Positions 44,238 through 45,667 of a stretch of 45,667 bases of DNA are shown one piece after another. This DNA is from Burkholderiaceae bacterium (GTDB lineage: Bacteria > Pseudomonadota > Gammaproteobacteria > Burkholderiales > Burkholderiaceae_D). The stretch spans positions 1 to 45,667 of the forward strand of contig JAIENA010000053.1 of NCBI GenBank assembly GCA_019751755.1, written 5' to 3'. Numbering within the stretch: the stretch's first letter is position 1; every line of letters starts with the position of its first letter. The position numbers and the translations under genes are program-made. The notes beneath the pieces are model-generated. The model did not search any database and was not told the DNA's origin. It saw only the letters and a list, made by a program, of their open reading frames with translations.

Positions 44238-45667
44238 TTACACTTGCCGCAGCACCTGCAGCGGCGCTTGATTCAATACATGGCGCAAGCCCGGCCAGCC
44301 ACCCGCCAGCGCGCACAACACGCCGGCGGCGACGCCCACCGGCCAGACCGTGAACGGCCAGCCCCATGTGAGGTCGAAAACCCAGCGCGCAAGCGCCCAG
44401 CCGCCAATACTTGCGCCCAGCGCCGCCAGCAGCCCGGCCAGGGCGCCGGTCAGCGCCAGCTCAATCGCTTGCGCCCGCGACAGCCGGCTGCGGGTGGCGC
44501 CCAGCGCGCGCAGCAGCGCCGCCTGGCCGGTGCGGGCATCCTGGCTGCCGGCCAATGCCGCATACAGTACCAGCAAGCCCGCCGCCAGGGTGAACAGGAA
44601 CAGGAATTGCACGGCCGCCGTGGCCTGTTCCAGCGCACCCTGCCATTGGCGCACCAGGTAGCCGATATCGAGCAGGCTCAGATTCGGGTAATCGCGCACC
44701 AGCGCGCCGATGGCGCGGTCCCCTTCCGGCGCATGGAACATGGCCGCATAGGTGGCCGGCAAGTCGGTGGCGGCGGCCGGATTCAAGACGAACTCAAAGC
44801 TGAGGCTGCGCTGACGCCAGTTGATCTTGCGGATACTGGTGACCGTCGCTTGCAGCGGCAGGCCACCGATGTCGAATCCCAGCAGGTCGCCGGGTTTCAG
44901 ACCAAAACGCTGCGCGGCATGTTCCCCCACCGATACTTGCGGCGCGGCGTCGGTGGCGGCAAACCACTGTCCCTGCACCACGGTGCTGGCGGCAGGCAGA
45001 CTGGCGCTGGCCGACAGATCGACTTCCGCCACTTGCGCCGGGCCCGCGCCGTCCTTGTCTTGCTCGCGGTCCCGCGCAGGCTGGCCATTGATGTCCAGCA
45101 GCCGGCCCCGGATCGACGGATGCAATCGTGGCGCACCATAGGCCTGCAAGCGCTGCGCCAGCGCATCATGCTGGTCCGGCTGGATATTGAATACGAACTG
45201 ATTGGGGGCAGCGGCCGGCACGGCGGCGCGCCAGGCGGCGTACAACTCGCCGCGCACCACGGTCAACAGCAGCAGCGCCATCAAGCCGATCGCCAGCGCC
45301 ACCGCCTGCGCCACGGTGGCGCCACCATGGCGCCGCAGCGACACCGTGGCCAGGCCCCAGGCGCTGGCGGCGGAAGCGGGGCCGAAGCGGCCCAGCAAGG
45401 CCAGCGCCAGCCAGGCCACCGCCGCAAACAGGGCGCCCGCCAGCAACACGCCCAGCGCGGCGCCGATGCCCAGCAGGGCGTCGCCGGCGGTCCACAGCAG
45501 CAGCCCCGTGAAGGCGGCGCCACCCAACGCGAACGCCGCCAGCGTGGCGCCACGCGGCGCCGTCGCTTCACGCCGCAGCAGCCGTACATGGGACACGCCT
45601 TGCATTTGCAGCAGCGCCGGCAGCGCAAAGCCGGCCAGCGCCACCTGCGCCACCGCAAACCCCTGCA
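44238..45667 (-). CDS. FtsX-family ABC permease (YbbP-like), N-terminus outside window
   Basis: The reading frame is open to the right edge, so the N-terminal part is missing; about 475 residues are visible. They show a block of hydrophobic helices, a long periplasmic MacB-core-type domain (about 165-325 of the visible part: FNIQPDQHDALAQRLQAYGAPRLHPSIRGRLLDING and QVSVGEHAAQRFGLKPGDLLGFDI among others), then the C-terminal FtsX domain with three or four helices and the typical QDARTGQAALLRALGATRSRLSRAQAIE loop. The doubled helix arrangement fits YbbP-type permeases of about 800 residues. It should form a complex with the ATPase that follows. Confidence 0.9.
   Translation of the reverse strand, partial: QGFAVAQVALAGFALPALLQMQGVSHVRLLRREATAPRGATLAAFALGGAAFTGLLLWTAGDALLGIGAALGVLLAGALFAAVAWLALALLGRFGPASAASAWGLATVSLRRHGGATVAQAVALAIGLMALLLLTVVRGELYAAWRAAVPAAAPNQFVFNIQPDQHDALAQRLQAYGAPRLHPSIRGRLLDINGQPARDREQDKDGAGPAQVAEVDLSASASLPAASTVVQGQWFAATDAAPQVSVGEHAAQRFGLKPGDLLGFDIGGLPLQATVTSIRKINWRQRSLSFEFVLNPAAATDLPATYAAMFHAPEGDRAIGALVRDYPNLSLLDIGYLVRQWQGALEQATAAVQFLFLFTLAAGLLVLYAALAGSQDARTGQAALLRALGATRSRLSRAQAIELALTGALAGLLAALGASIGGWALARWVFDLTWGWPFTVWPVGVAAGVLCALAGGWPGLRHVLNQAPLQVLRQV

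Overview
The window looks like chromosomal DNA of a GC-rich betaproteobacterium, most likely a member of the Oxalobacteraceae (Massilia/Duganella/Janthinobacterium type). This rests on gene content and recalled family knowledge: a CoA-dependent 2-aminobenzoate cluster with the fused monooxygenase/reductase, a PEP-CTERM protein, the housekeeping order adk-kdsB-trm112-lpxK-exbD-exbB ... xseA-sodB, and short GGCGGAT palindromic repeats. No database search was possible, so the genus is not fixed.

Layout. 1-1040: the 3' half of a tRNA-Arg(CCT), its terminator and one unrecognised gene. 1059-10804: a probable cyanophycin-utilisation locus. It has two secreted S51 cyanophycinases, one with a PPC domain, a TonB-dependent receptor, an RpiR/SIS regulator, and a divergent pair coding for an AstE/AspA-type M14 zinc deacylase and a YfcC-type carrier. 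An unusually good palindrome lies between the two divergent arms. The model is outside cleavage of the polymer, outer-membrane import, and inner-membrane transport plus hydrolysis of the product. 11101-14471: a small membrane protein, a class-3 aldehyde dehydrogenase, a secreted TLDc-like PEP-CTERM protein and a serine-acetyltransferase-like enzyme.

14571-22359: one tightly packed minus-strand operon for aerobic CoA-dependent 2-aminobenzoate (anthranilate) degradation: CoA ligase, FAD monooxygenase/old-yellow-enzyme fusion, SDR, MarR regulator, enoyl-CoA hydratase, acyl-CoA dehydrogenase and RidA. A promoter with an operator-like palindrome lies upstream. 22543-29504: a signalling operon of patatin phospholipase, a 1663-residue hybrid histidine kinase and a response regulator. 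29596-32277: secreted gamma-glutamyltransferase and an isoleucine-type 3-hydroxyacyl-CoA dehydrogenase with a perfect 16-bp palindrome in its promoter. 32465-39532: an exported Pro/Ser-rich protein, proton-pumping pyrophosphatase, adenylate kinase, and the kdsB/trm112/lpxK/exbD/exbB group.

39533-40602 is about 1.07 kb without a gene. It carries six spaced copies of a composite unit. Each unit has two convergent DnaA-box-like 9-mers at an invariant 14-nt offset, a conserved extension, and an AT-rich TTGATTT-type motif about 57 nt after the unit start. This is the most unusual non-coding structure in the window. 40603-45667: xseA, sodB, a periplasmic protein and an ABC exporter of the LolD/FtsX type that runs off the right edge.
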